A stretch of 48,368 nt of DNA from Phycisphaerales bacterium (GTDB taxonomy: Bacteria > Planctomycetota > Phycisphaerae > Phycisphaerales > UBA1924). How positions within the stretch are numbered: the stretch's first letter is position 1; each line of letters starts with the position of its first letter. Location of the stretch: assembly GCA_020853815.1 (NCBI GenBank), contig JADYYE010000098.1:1-48368 (forward strand), in the 5' to 3' direction. Of the stretch, positions 33,062-41,172 are shown piece by piece. The translations under genes and the position numbers were made by a program. Below the pieces are notes generated by a model. The model ran no database searches. It was not told the DNA's origin and worked only from the letters and a program-made list of their open reading frames with translations.

Positions 33062-34119
33062 GTACCAAACTCCTTTCGTCGCCTCTGAAGCACAATGATG
33101 CCAAGTCCCAAAGCCACGCCGACTTCCCCAGGTGCCGGAATGGCAGACGCGATTCTGAAGCCATAAAGCCCTGTAGACGAAGGGCTTGTGCTTGTAACTT
33201 CGTAAATTGAATCACCCCCATGCCCAGTACCAGCCCGACTCCCAATCATGGTTCGCCCGAGTGAGGGACCCGATTTGGGGGCTGCTCGCTCCGTCCACTC
33301 CGGCGCACCGCCGCTGGTGTCGAGGAGTCCCCAAGGCGAGAGGGAATCGGGATAGCTTCCGAGGGGGACGAGGTATTCGCCGCCGAAGCCGTCGGTCCAG
33401 CCGTAGCTGGTTTCGCCGACACCGGGAGGGCCGGGGATCGGATCGAAGTCCGAGCCGTTCTTGTTCAGCCACCACCCGCCCTGGCCTTGTCCGTCGCGGT
33501 TTGGGTCGTAGTGGCTGGCCTTCAGCGCTTCGTCATAGGTCGGGAGGTAGTACTTCGCGCCGGGGAGGTGTGTGAGCCCGTCGCTGAATGAGCCGTCGGC
33601 GTTGTCGCCCCAGGTTGAAACGTCGTACGCGCCGTACAACAGCGACGCGGGATCGCTGGACTTGCCGTTGTTGAGCCAGTTGCAGTACAGCGCGGCGTCG
33701 CGCCAGGAGATTCCGAAGACCGGGCGCATCGCCGAGCCCGGGAGCGTGTCGAGCGTCCATTGCCGCCCCGGGCCGTGATAGTTTCGATCCGGCCCCGCGC
33801 CCCACTCGATCGGCCCCAGCCCGGAAAGGAAGGGCGGGAGGGAGTTGCGGTCCACGCCGTAGAAGGTGTTGGCGAATTCGAGGTACTGGGCGGTGGTGGT
33901 CTCGTACTTGGCCATGCGGAAGGTGTAATCGACCCTGCCGCGCCCGAGCGCGGGCGAGTTCGGGTAGTCCTCCCAGTTGGGCTTGTTGAAGGCCTCGTTG
34001 CCGGGCGCGCCGACGGTGACGAAATCAATGCCATAGTCCTGGGCGAGGGCTCGAGATGTCAGAACGGAACCGGCGAAGATGGCGAGGGAAACCGCGACGA
34101 TGGGGGCTTTGGTGTGCAT
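33058..34119 (-). CDS. Exported FGE-sulfatase (SUMF1-like) domain protein with PEP-CTERM-like tail
   Basis: A 353-residue protein with a signal peptide (about residues 1-26, ending SRALAQD) and a formylglycine-generating-enzyme-like domain: YETTTAQYLEFANTFYG, RPVFGISWRDAALYCNWLN, KYYLPTYDEALKASHYDP and SPWGLLDTSGGAPEWTERA. The copper-binding cysteine pair of true FGE is not evident, so it is probably a C-type lectin-fold relative rather than a sulfatase activator. The C-terminus (IPAPGEVGVALGLGIIVLQRRRK) has the proline motif, hydrophobic helix and basic end of a PEP-CTERM sorting signal. The ribosome site is AAAGGAG. The start at 34119 is preferred over an in-frame extension to 35184, which runs antisense through the ABC permease region. 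Confidence 0.8.
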   Translation of the reverse strand: MHTKAPIVAVSLAIFAGSVLTSRALAQDYGIDFVTVGAPGNEAFNKPNWEDYPNSPALGRGRVDYTFRMAKYETTTAQYLEFANTFYGVDRNSLPPFLSGLGPIEWGAGPDRNYHGPGRQWTLDTLPGSAMRPVFGISWRDAALYCNWLNNGKSSDPASLLYGAYDVSTWGDNADGSFSDGLTHLPGAKYYLPTYDEALKASHYDPNRDGQGQGGWWLNKNGSDFDPIPGPPGVGETSYGWTDGFGGEYLVPLGSYPDSLSPWGLLDTSGGAPEWTERAAPKSGPSLGRTMIGSRAGTGHGGDSIYEVTSTSPSSTGLYGFRIASAIPAPGEVGVALGLGIIVLQRRRKEFGT

Positions 34120-34153
34120 GGTCTCTCCTTTGTACGGACCAGCACCTTTATCG

Positions 34154-34182
34154 GTCGTAGGAAATTGGGATCGTGATGTCAA
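34154..34182 (-). promoter_or_regulatory. Possible promoter of the FGE-like operon
   Basis: On the minus strand a consensus TTGACA (34177-34182) is followed by 17 bases and TACGAC (34154-34159). The -35 overlaps the stop of the upstream ABC permease gene. Confidence 0.45.
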
Positions 34183-35477
34183 GAATTGGTAAATCGCAGC
34201 ATCACGGCCCGGCCCACCCAAAACCCGATCGCCCCGATCGCCAGGAGCACGCCGCCGGGGAGGACCATCGAGTCCCAACCTTCCGCGCGCCACAGGCCGT
34301 TCTCGATCGCGATCGTCGCCCACTTGAAGGGCGACACGCTGCTGATCTGCTGCATGAGCCTTGGCATGAAGAAGAGCGGGATCGACCCGCCGCCGATCAG
34401 CGCGAGCACCAGGAGCAGCGCCCGCCCGAGGCCCTGGGCCGCGCCCTCGCTCCGCGACAGGCCCGCCAGCAGCATCATCACGCCCGTGAACCCGATCGAC
34501 GACGCGAGCACCGCCGCGGCCATGATCGCGGGATTGCCGATCCGCACGCCCATGAGGCGAGCCACCAATAGTAATATTATCTGCACGAGCACGCACGACG
34601 CGAAGCACGCCGCGGCCTTGCCCAGCAGGATTTGATTCCGGCTGATCGGCGCGACGCACAGACGCAGCAGGGTGCCGCGACGCCGCTCCTGCACGAGCGA
34701 AACGCCGAACGCCATCACGCAGCCCATCAGCCCCCACACCACACCCTGCGGGAACGAAACCGCGAACGAGTTGTTGGGAGAGTTGGGGTTCATCCGGAGT
34801 TCGTGCATCGTGACCGTGACCGGGCGGAATCCGCCGCCCGCCGATTCTCCCGTGCCGTCCTTGCTTTCGCCGCCGGACTTGCTCGTAACTTCCTTGGTCA
34901 GCGACGACACGCTGTCGAAGAACGTGCCGAAGACCCCCTTCTGCAAGGGCGACAGCCCGCTCGATTTCGACACATCCTCGCGCGCCGAATCCAGGAACGA
35001 GTTCATCATCGACGAATCGGTGAATGTCCGCGCGAGCTGCCTGAATCCAAGCTCGTTCAGCCTTCCCTCGAGGAGCCCCGCCTCGGCGGTGCGCTTCGGG
35101 TCCACGATCGCCTCGAGCTCCATCCCGCCACCCGAGAAGACCTTTCTCGTCGATTCCTGAAACCCCTTGGGCACGATCACGCACGCCGCGGCATCGCCCT
35201 TCCGCACCAGTCCCTCGCCCGCGGCACGGTTCTCCGCGATCTTGGCCTCGATCCCGCCCGCCTTGCCCAGCTCATCCACGAACCACGCCGATGCCTCGCC
35301 GCCGTCCTCGTTGACCACGGCGATCGGCATCGCGCTCTTCTCGCCGCCTCCGCCGCCGAACACATAGCCGAAGAAGAGCGCGATCAAGAGCGGGAAGACG
35401 AACGTGAAGAACGCGTCGGCCCGGTCGCGAAGGAGCAGGCGGAGGTCCTTCATCGCGATGCGGATGATGGCATTCAC
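34179..35477 (-). CDS. ABC-2 type exporter permease
   Basis: A 432-residue membrane protein of the ABC-2 group. One membrane helix near the N-terminus (DAFFTFVFPLLIALFFGYVF) is followed by a large extracytoplasmic loop of about 200 residues. Five more helices lie in the C-terminal half (VVWGLMGCVMAFGVSLVQER, SCVLVQIILLLVARLMG, ALLLVLALIGGGSIPLFF and others). ERRRGTLLRL is the usual coupling region of ABC-2 permeases. The start overlaps the ATPase stop by four bases. The substrate cannot be told from sequence; drug, lipid and polymer exporters share this layout. Confidence 0.9.
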   Translation of the reverse strand: MNAIIRIAMKDLRLLLRDRADAFFTFVFPLLIALFFGYVFGGGGGEKSAMPIAVVNEDGGEASAWFVDELGKAGGIEAKIAENRAAGEGLVRKGDAAACVIVPKGFQESTRKVFSGGGMELEAIVDPKRTAEAGLLEGRLNELGFRQLARTFTDSSMMNSFLDSAREDVSKSSGLSPLQKGVFGTFFDSVSSLTKEVTSKSGGESKDGTGESAGGGFRPVTVTMHELRMNPNSPNNSFAVSFPQGVVWGLMGCVMAFGVSLVQERRRGTLLRLCVAPISRNQILLGKAAACFASCVLVQIILLLVARLMGVRIGNPAIMAAAVLASSIGFTGVMMLLAGLSRSEGAAQGLGRALLLVLALIGGGSIPLFFMPRLMQQISSVSPFKWATIAIENGLWRAEGWDSMVLPGGVLLAIGAIGFWVGRAVMLRFTNS

Positions 35478-36331
35478 TCGGCGCCTCCATCGCGCAGGGC
35501 GCGCCCCGTCAGGTTGAGAAACACCGACTCAAGGTCGGGGCGATCGATGCGGAGGCCCGAGCGCACGCCGCGTTCGATCAGCTTCGCGACTTCGCCCGCC
35601 GGATCGCGCGTCACGATCTTCTGCTCGCCCGTCTCGTCGTGGTACACAACGACAGAATCCCCGCCGTGGGCCTTGAGCAGTTCGTCGATCGTGCCCACCG
35701 CGAGCATGGAGCCGCGGTCCATCACGCCCACGCGGTCGCACAGTTTCTGGGCTTCTTCCATGTAGTGCGTCGTGTAGACGATCGTCGTGCCGCGTCCCTT
35801 CAGCGAGCGCACGAGCTCGATGATCGAGTTCCGCGACTGCGGGTCAACGCCCGCCGTGGGCTCGTCGAGCAGCAGGACGTCCGGCCCGTGGACCAGCGCC
35901 GCCGCCAGGTTGAGCCGGCGCTGCATGCCGCCCGAAAACGCTTTCGAGCGATCGCCCGCGCGATCGCGCAGCCCGACCATGTCGAGCGCCGCATCGACCG
36001 CGGCGTTCAACTCGCGTCCGCTCAGGCCGTACAGCCCGCCGAAGAACTCCAGGTTCTCGCGGGCCGACAGGTCCTCGTACAGCGCCAGCGCCTGGGGCGC
36101 CACGCCCACGCGCCGGCGCAGCATCGGGTCGTTCACCAGCGACTTTCCGTCGATGTGGACGTCGCCGCCCGAAGGCGAGAGCGTGCCGATCACCATCGAG
36201 ATGGCCGTGGTTTTTCCCGCGCCGTTGGGTCCCAGCAGCCCGAACACCTCGCCGCGCGGGATGTCGAGCGACAACGAGCGCACCGCCTCGCGCTCGCCAA
36301 ACTTTTTGCTCAGCCCCTCGAGTCGGATCAT
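35474..36331 (-). CDS. ABC exporter ATP-binding protein
   Basis: A 285-residue ATPase that drives the ABC-2 permease encoded just downstream. Walker A is GLLGPNGAGKTTAIS, the signature is FSGGMQRRLNLAAALVHG, Walker B is DVLLLDEPTAGVDPQSR and the switch His is in YTTHYMEEAQKL. The C-terminal DRPDLESVFLNLTGRALRD is typical of exporter ATPases of the DrrA/NatA type. The start follows TACCAT by six bases with no ribosome site, suggesting a leaderless message. It is divergent from kdsA, 189 bases away. Confidence 0.95.
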   Translation of the reverse strand: MIRLEGLSKKFGEREAVRSLSLDIPRGEVFGLLGPNGAGKTTAISMVIGTLSPSGGDVHIDGKSLVNDPMLRRRVGVAPQALALYEDLSARENLEFFGGLYGLSGRELNAAVDAALDMVGLRDRAGDRSKAFSGGMQRRLNLAAALVHGPDVLLLDEPTAGVDPQSRNSIIELVRSLKGRGTTIVYTTHYMEEAQKLCDRVGVMDRGSMLAVGTIDELLKAHGGDSVVVYHDETGEQKIVTRDPAGEVAKLIERGVRSGLRIDRPDLESVFLNLTGRALRDGGAE

Positions 36332-36343
36332 GCGGGCATGGTA
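36332..36343 (-). promoter_or_regulatory. -10 element of a probable leaderless ABC-exporter promoter
   Basis: On the minus strand TACCAT is followed by six bases (GCCCGC) and the ATG at 36331. Confidence 0.45.
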
Positions 36344-36508
36344 CGAAAAAGCAGCGGGGGAGTTTCATGGCCGAATTGCGGGCGAGTTTGTGCTTCGGAG
36401 TCTCACGGCTGGTACGCCGCGAACGCTGAATGCCCTTCCTCCTCGCCTTCTCGTTCCCTGTCTCGCTGCTTCGCTCTTCGGTCTCGCTCTCCCCTTCCCG
36501 CCGCTTCC

Positions 36509-36520
36509 TAAACTCTTCGC
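36509..36520 (+). promoter_or_regulatory. -10 element of a probable leaderless kdsA promoter
   Basis: TAAACT (36509-36514) is followed by six bases (CTTCGC) and the ATG at 36521. The upstream 80 bases are pyrimidine-rich with no -35 recognised. Confidence 0.45.
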
Positions 36521-37390
36521 ATGACCACGCCGCCCACCACCGCCCGCGAATGCCGCGTCGGCGATCTCCGCATCGGACCCGGCCGCCCGCTCGCCATCAT
36601 CGCCGGCCCGTGCGTGCTCGAATCGCTCTCGCTCGGCCTTGAAATCGGCGTTGCCATGCGCGACGCCTGCAAGGCCCTCGGGCTTCCCTACATCTTCAAA
36701 GCGTCCTTCGACAAGGCCAACCGGTCCAGCATCCGCTCGCCGCGCGGCCCGGGCCTCGAGCGGGGCCTGGCGTGGCTCGCCGAAATCCGCGAAACACTCG
36801 GCGTTCCCGCGACCACCGACATCCACGAGCCCGCGCAGTCCGAGCCCGCCGCCCGCGCCCTGGACCTGCTCCAGATCCCCGCGTTCCTGTGCCGACAGAC
36901 CGACCTGCTCTGCGCCGCCGGAGAGGCGGCCGCCAAGCACAACCGCGCCGTCAACGTCAAGAAAGGACAGTTCCTCTCGCCCGCCGAGATGAAGGGCGCC
37001 GCTCGCAAGCTCGCCGAGACCGGCTGCGAGAACCTCCTCTTCACCGAGCGCGGTACGTTTTTCGGCTACGGCCGGCTTGTCAACGACTTCCTCGGTCTCG
37101 GCGATCTCATCAACCTCGACTCGCAGGGCGGCCCGGTGCCCGTGTGCTTCGATTGCACCCATTCGACGCAACTCCCCGGCGCGGGCGAGCAGACCGGCGG
37201 CCGCCCCGAGCGAGCCCCGCTCTTGGCCCGTGCCGCCGCCGCCGCGGGCGTCCACGCGCTCTTCATCGAGTGCCACCCCTCGCCCAAGTCCGCGATGAGC
37301 GACGCGAGCACGATGCTCGACCTCGCCACCGCCCAGCGGGTGCTGCGCGAGGTCGCGGCCATCCGCATCGCGCTGCGGAGCATGACATGA
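36521..37390 (+). CDS. kdsA: 3-deoxy-8-phosphooctulonate synthase
   Basis: KdsA condenses arabinose 5-phosphate with PEP to give Kdo 8-phosphate, the precursor of the sugar added by WaaA. The 289-residue protein is full length: IIAGPCVLES, YIFKASFDKANRSSIRSPRG, PATTDIHEPAQ, FLCRQTDLL, VNVKKGQFLSPAEM, TERGTFFGYGRLVND and CFDCTHSTQLPGAGEQTGG. The Cys in AGPCVLES, where the metal-free enzymes have Asn, places it in the metal-dependent class. The stop overlaps the start of the next gene by four bases. The -10-like TAAACT six bases upstream suggests a leaderless transcript. Confidence 0.95.
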   Translation: MTTPPTTARECRVGDLRIGPGRPLAIIAGPCVLESLSLGLEIGVAMRDACKALGLPYIFKASFDKANRSSIRSPRGPGLERGLAWLAEIRETLGVPATTDIHEPAQSEPAARALDLLQIPAFLCRQTDLLCAAGEAAAKHNRAVNVKKGQFLSPAEMKGAARKLAETGCENLLFTERGTFFGYGRLVNDFLGLGDLINLDSQGGPVPVCFDCTHSTQLPGAGEQTGGRPERAPLLARAAAAAGVHALFIECHPSPKSAMSDASTMLDLATAQRVLREVAAIRIALRSMT

Positions 37391-38112
37391 GTGTCGAAGC
37401 ATTCATCCTCGCCCAGTCCGCCCGCGTGCCGACCGGTGCCGCCCTCGGCATGATCGTCGGCGTCATCGTTCTCATCGTCGCCATCGCGGTTATCGCGACG
37501 TACGCGACACGCAAGGCCCGGCGCGAACTCCTCGAAAAACTCCGCCAGGTCGGGCTCACCATCATCGAGAAGCCCGACCTTGCCATGCAGACCGACGCCT
37601 ACGCGCTCATGCGCATGAAGATCACCAAGGCCGAACGCGGCGTAAAGATGATCGCCCGCGGCATCGTCCGCGACCGCGACACCACGCTCATCGAGCACAT
37701 GCACATGGTGAGCACCGGCAAGTCGGCGCACGCCGTCTACTGGACCTTCGCCGTCATCGCCTGCCCCGAGCATTGGCCGGTGATCGTGCTCAGCGAGGAG
37801 CACCTGGGCGACAAGATCATGAAGCTCTTCGGGAAGGACCGGAGCGACGTGCAGACCGAGTCCAGGGCTTTCGACGATCGCTGGCGTGTCGAGTGCCCCG
37901 ATCCCGATTTCGGCACGCTCGTTCTCTCGCCCGAGGTGCAGGCGTGGGCCAATTCGCTCCCGCGCTCGACGCGGGTCTCGATCGGAGGCGGGCAGATCAA
38001 CATCGCCTGCCGCTCGCAGCTCACCGCAAAGGCGGTGGATTCCTTCGTCGACGCGCCCAGCGCGCTCGCCGCCCTCTTGCCGCCCGAGCTCGAGGCCTAT
38101 GGGGCAAACTGA
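37387..38112 (+). CDS. Membrane-anchored protein, DUF3137-like
   Basis: A 241-residue protein of unknown function. One membrane helix lies at about residues 17-42 (LGMIVGVIVLIVAIAVIATYA), followed by a short basic stretch and a soluble domain. The segment VYWTFAVIACPEHWPVIVLS followed by ESRAFDDRWRVECPDPDFGT and LSPEVQAWANSLP recalls DUF3137-type proteins, in which a mixed beta domain follows a membrane anchor. That match is by pattern only. Its start overlaps the kdsA stop, so it is translated with kdsA; a link to envelope synthesis is possible but not shown. Confidence 0.5.
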   Translation: MSVEAFILAQSARVPTGAALGMIVGVIVLIVAIAVIATYATRKARRELLEKLRQVGLTIIEKPDLAMQTDAYALMRMKITKAERGVKMIARGIVRDRDTTLIEHMHMVSTGKSAHAVYWTFAVIACPEHWPVIVLSEEHLGDKIMKLFGKDRSDVQTESRAFDDRWRVECPDPDFGTLVLSPEVQAWANSLPRSTRVSIGGGQINIACRSQLTAKAVDSFVDAPSALAALLPPELEAYGAN

Positions 38113-38149
38113 TCGCCTTCGCCTTCTGAAATCCCTGCGTATTCGGTGG

Positions 38150-38168
38150 CCCGCCTCTCCGAGGCGGG
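38150..38168 (+). terminator. Palindrome after the kdsA operon
   Basis: A perfect 8-bp stem (38150-38157 with 38161-38168) with loop TCC is followed by ATTCC. The T tract is weak. The 5' flank GGTGGC and the TCC loop recur in the palindrome after dnaA (42877-42893). Confidence 0.5.
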
Positions 38169-38282
38169 ATTCCTGGCCCAAGAGAGGCGATCTTCGCACC
38201 AGGGCTCGAACTGTCCAGAGGTTCCTTCCGCGAGTTCGTCCGCCCGGAATAGCTCGATTCCCGGCGTGCGATCTTCTTCCCC

Positions 38283-38303
38283 TGATGCCAAATGCCCGGT
38301 GCC
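38283..38303. repeat. Degenerate ATGCC short repeat beside the rpmA terminator
   Basis: Two ATGCC units and a GGTGCC unit occur in 21 bases just before the A run of the rpmA terminator, in the same position as the element at 12954-12980. Confidence 0.4.
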
Positions 38304-38314
38304 TTCAGCGAAAC

Positions 38315-38339
38315 AAAAAACCCCGCGTCGCCGCGGGGT
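38315..38339 (-). terminator. Terminator of rpmA
   Basis: A perfect 8-bp stem (38320-38327 with 38332-38339) with a four-base loop is followed by TTTTTTG on the minus strand. Confidence 0.88.
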
Positions 38340-38374
38340 CGTGGAACACTCGATTGAAACGAATCGAAGTTGCG

Positions 38375-38650
38375 TCAGTTCGCGAGCCAGAACGGGCGCG
38401 GTGCCTTGGCGTCCGCCGGGTTCACATGAACCGTCCGGCCGCGGAACACCACCGTGCCGTTCGCCACGGCGTACAGCGTGTTGTCGGAGCCTTCCTTCAC
38501 GTTGAAGCCCGCCTTGAACGGCGTGCCGACCTGACGCACGATGATCGAGCCGGGCTGGGCGACCTCGCCGCCGTAGAGCTTGATGCCGCGGTACTGCGGG
38601 TTGGAGTCGCGCCCGTTCTTCGTCGAGCCCTGACCCTTTTTATGTGCCAT
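38375..38650 (-). CDS. rpmA: 50S ribosomal protein L27
   Basis: L27 reaches the peptidyl-transferase centre with its N-terminal tail. The 91-residue protein is canonical: [36 protein letters not shown], and [16 protein letters not shown]. The N-terminus has no cleavable extension when the ATG at 38650 is used; a second in-frame ATG three codons upstream is not preferred because GGAG fits 38650. The usual upstream partner rplU (L21) is not here: the next minus-strand gene upstream is an unrelated exported protein. Confidence 0.96.
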   Translation of the reverse strand: MAHKKGQGSTKNGRDSNPQYRGIKLYGGEVAQPGSIIVRQVGTPFKAGFNVKEGSDNTLYAVANGTVVFRGRTVHVNPADAKAPRPFWLAN

Positions 38651-38826
38651 GACGATCACTCCGCTTCAAAGATCAACCCAAACCGGCGGCGAACATCCAT
38701 CCGGCCGGGCAGAGACTGTAGCCCACTTCCATCGGCCATTCCAGCGGTGTCCCGAACCCCACCATCACGCCCGATTCATCCCCTCGACGGGCCAAAGTGC
38801 GGGGCGGGCAGCGAGATTCGGCGGCG

Positions 38827-39486
38827 TTACCGGAGTATCCAGCGCGACTCATTCACCGGCAGGGCGGAGCTGTCGTGCCCATCCAGGTCGCCAGGAACGT
38901 CGTACCGCACCATCATCGTCTTACGCAGCAAGACCTTGCGCATCTGGCCGGACTTGGCATCGGCCACCTCGATCGGGCGCGTCTCGCCGCTGAAACCCAT
39001 CGCGTAGATCGACAGGTCGCGGGCCCGGAGGTTGTCGGCGGGCCACACCACCAGGCCTTCCTTGGCGTTTTCTTCGCCGCGGAGGATCATTCCGAGGATG
39101 CTGATCTGGTCCTGAAGGAACGGGTTCCCCAGGCGTTCCAGCAACTGCCGGGTCACGTCCGCCGGCACGCTGCGCCCCGCGCGCATCACGGGCACGTCCT
39201 CGCCCGCCATCTCGAAAATAGGGGCCAGGAGCAGATCTTCCGACGACGAGTTGGTCACTTTGTACGTCAGGTAGAAGTACGAGCGGGGACCAACGCCGGG
39301 CGTGTCCACCGTCGCGATCCGCAAGGGCCCGACCTCAAGGTCGAGTTGCCAACGGCGCGGCACGGGGTCCGGCTCCGGGGCCGCCTTCACCCACGCCACC
39401 ACCGAACCGAGCAGGGCCACCACGAGCAGCATCACCCTTGTGACGGCGGCCCGGCGGGTAATACGCGAGAGCATCGAAAAGTTCAT
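38827..39486 (-). CDS. Exported or membrane-anchored protein of unknown function
   Basis: A 219-residue protein not recognised by family. The N-terminus has a basic stretch and a hydrophobic segment (VTRVMLLVVALLGSVVAWV, about residues 14-34), followed by KAAPEPDP, so it is either secreted or anchored. The mature part looks beta-rich (RRWQLDLEVGPLRIATVDT, YFYLTYKVTNSSSEDLLLAP) in the style of a surface immunoglobulin-like domain. A later part (LERLGNPFLQDQISILGMIL) is helical. The ATG at 39486 has GGAG nearby; an in-frame extension to 39594 is rejected because it would precede the signal segment with basic residues. It lies 176 bases before rpmA. Confidence 0.6.
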   Translation of the reverse strand: MNFSMLSRITRRAAVTRVMLLVVALLGSVVAWVKAAPEPDPVPRRWQLDLEVGPLRIATVDTPGVGPRSYFYLTYKVTNSSSEDLLLAPIFEMAGEDVPVMRAGRSVPADVTRQLLERLGNPFLQDQISILGMILRGEENAKEGLVVWPADNLRARDLSIYAMGFSGETRPIEVADAKSGQMRKVLLRKTMMVRYDVPGDLDGHDSSALPVNESRWILR

Positions 39487-39753
39487 GCCGACTCCAAGGG
39501 TCGCCAACCGTCCCCAAACGCCTCCCGGTTCATAGGACCGGCGTATTCGGGGGACAAATCTCGGGCGGCGGATTCCAATCCTGCCGATCCCCAAGGTTCG
39601 TAGTCTACTGGTTGGCGGTTGCCGGTCAAACGCGAGGTCCGAAGGACTTCGCCGGAGCCGCCTGTCGGCGCGACCGGCGCCCGCCCGTCCTTCCGAGGAG
39701 TCTTTCGGCTGTCCCCGCCCACTTCATCCTCGCCCCGCACCGACCAGCCCCGC

Positions 39754-40749
39754 GTGATCCGGGTGCAGGAATCGCAGCGACTGGCGGCCATCCGCCGCCT
39801 GGTCAATCAGTCGGGCGATCGCGACGCCTCCGCCCGCCGGCTGATCGCGGCGGCCCCGGCCCACGGCATCGACCTTGATCTCTTGTGGGCCTCGCTCTCG
39901 ACGGCGGGCGCGATTTCCCAGTCCTGTCTGGCCGTCCTGGGCGCGGGGCGCACCGCGATGACGTTTTTGAGCGAGCCCGGACCGGAGGGAGACGCCGCCC
40001 CGCTCGCTGCCATCGCGGAGCGTGCCGCGTGCCTGGACGCGGCGTGCCGGGAACTCGCTCACCACCCGGGCAAGGTCGGCACGGGCGTGATGATGGCTCA
40101 AGGCCTGCCGGACCCGGGCGAGTCGTGGTCGATCGAGGCGTACAAGCGGGCCGGCTTCACCCACGTCGGCGACCTTTCGTACCTTCGCCGCGCCATTTCA
40201 GGTTTTCCCACCATCCCCGAACCCACCTGGCCGGCGGGAATTCGTGTCGTTCCGTTCCACAAGTGCTTCGGCGACGATGGGCGCGAACGCCTCGCGGAAC
40301 TCCTCGCCCGAACCTACGAGGGCACGCTCGACTGCCCCGAGCTCTGCGGCCTGCGCGATCCCATCGACGTGGCGGACTCGCACATGGCGACGGGCGTCTT
40401 TGACCCTTCGCTCTGGCTCATCGTCCTGAACCACGACAAGGCCGAGGGCTGCGTGCTGCTTTCGCGCAACCCCGAGCTGCGCGGCGTGGAACTCGTCTAC
40501 TTCGGCTTCACGCCCGCCCTGCGTGGGAAGGGGATGGCGCTCCCGCTCCTGCAGTACGCGGTGGGGCGAACCCGCGCCCAGAGCGTTCTGGAGCTGACGT
40601 GTGCGGTGGACGACCGCAACGAGCCTGCGAAGCGGTTGTACGAGCGGGCGGGGATGCGTCGTTACTCCGGGCGTGTCGCGTTCGTTCGCCCGCTGCGTGC
40701 CGGGGTCGGGACGGTCGAGCAGCGCGCAAGTCGTTCGCCGGGCGTCTGA
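39754..40749 (+). CDS. GNAT-family N-acetyltransferase, probably two-domain
   Basis: A protein of about 331 residues with a clear C-terminal GNAT domain: VELVYFGFTPALRGKGMALPLL holds the R/QxxGxG/A acetyl-CoA loop (LRGKGMA), and ELTCAVDDRNEPAKRLYERAGM is the typical last motif. The N-terminal half (LAAIRRLVN, AYKRAGFTHVGDLSYLRR) looks like a degenerate first GNAT domain. The start is uncertain: the GTG at 39754 begins the domain-like sequence, while a TTG at 39619 would add 45 Pro/Ser/Arg-rich residues; neither has a good ribosome site. The substrate is unknown. It is the last gene before the dnaA region. Confidence 0.72.
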   Translation: MIRVQESQRLAAIRRLVNQSGDRDASARRLIAAAPAHGIDLDLLWASLSTAGAISQSCLAVLGAGRTAMTFLSEPGPEGDAAPLAAIAERAACLDAACRELAHHPGKVGTGVMMAQGLPDPGESWSIEAYKRAGFTHVGDLSYLRRAISGFPTIPEPTWPAGIRVVPFHKCFGDDGRERLAELLARTYEGTLDCPELCGLRDPIDVADSHMATGVFDPSLWLIVLNHDKAEGCVLLSRNPELRGVELVYFGFTPALRGKGMALPLLQYAVGRTRAQSVLELTCAVDDRNEPAKRLYERAGMRRYSGRVAFVRPLRAGVGTVEQRASRSPGV

Positions 40750-40756
40750 ACAGGAC

Positions 40757-40868
40757 TTTTGCACAAGCTTTGCGCAGGCGCGCCCGCGGCGCGTGGACAA
40801 AGTTTTTTCTCGCGCGATAAGTCCTTGTTTTTCAGGATTGATCGCCCGCGCGGGGGTCCTGTGCATGG
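40757..40868. other. Possible replication-origin region upstream of dnaA
   Basis: This stretch holds one match to the relaxed DnaA box TTWTNCACA (TTTTGCACA, 40757-40765) and weaker ones (CGTGGACAA at 40792-40800, TGTGCATGG at 40860-40868). Between them lies a segment richer in A and T than its surroundings (40795-40845). The gap 40750-41172 has no other recognised content except the terminator-like hairpin at 40779-40793. No exact TTATCCACA was found, so this is only a candidate. Confidence 0.3.
40779..40808 (+). terminator. Possible terminator of the GNAT gene
   Basis: A 6-bp GC stem (40779-40784 with 40788-40793) is followed after nine bases by six T. The gap before the T run makes it atypical; the T run may instead belong to an origin AT-rich segment. 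Confidence 0.35.
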
Positions 40869-41172
40869 ACTTCCCGCGTTGAACCCGGCGCGCCGCTCCA
40901 CTACGTTCTTGGTCCTCGGTCAAGGACATGACCGGCTGACGACGCGATCGGATTCGCTCTCGAACGAAGTGCCAGTATTCGGTTGGGCCGCGTTCCCCTC
41001 GGGGTGCGCCGGTGGTTCTGTCACTTCGTTCGGAGCGGCCCGCGCCGCGGTGGGTGGAAGGACTCCGTGTTGAAGGTGGGTGGCGGGGAAGTCGCGGGCA
41101 GGGCGGCCGGGTGGCCGCACGCGCTCGTGGGTTTCCCGTCCGGGCGGCGCTCGGCGCGGAGGGCGGGTCGGC

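Noticed and set aside
34120-35184. In-frame extension of the FGE-like protein
   Set aside because: It lies entirely within the ABC permease gene in another frame, and a clear signal peptide and ribosome site mark the start at 34119.
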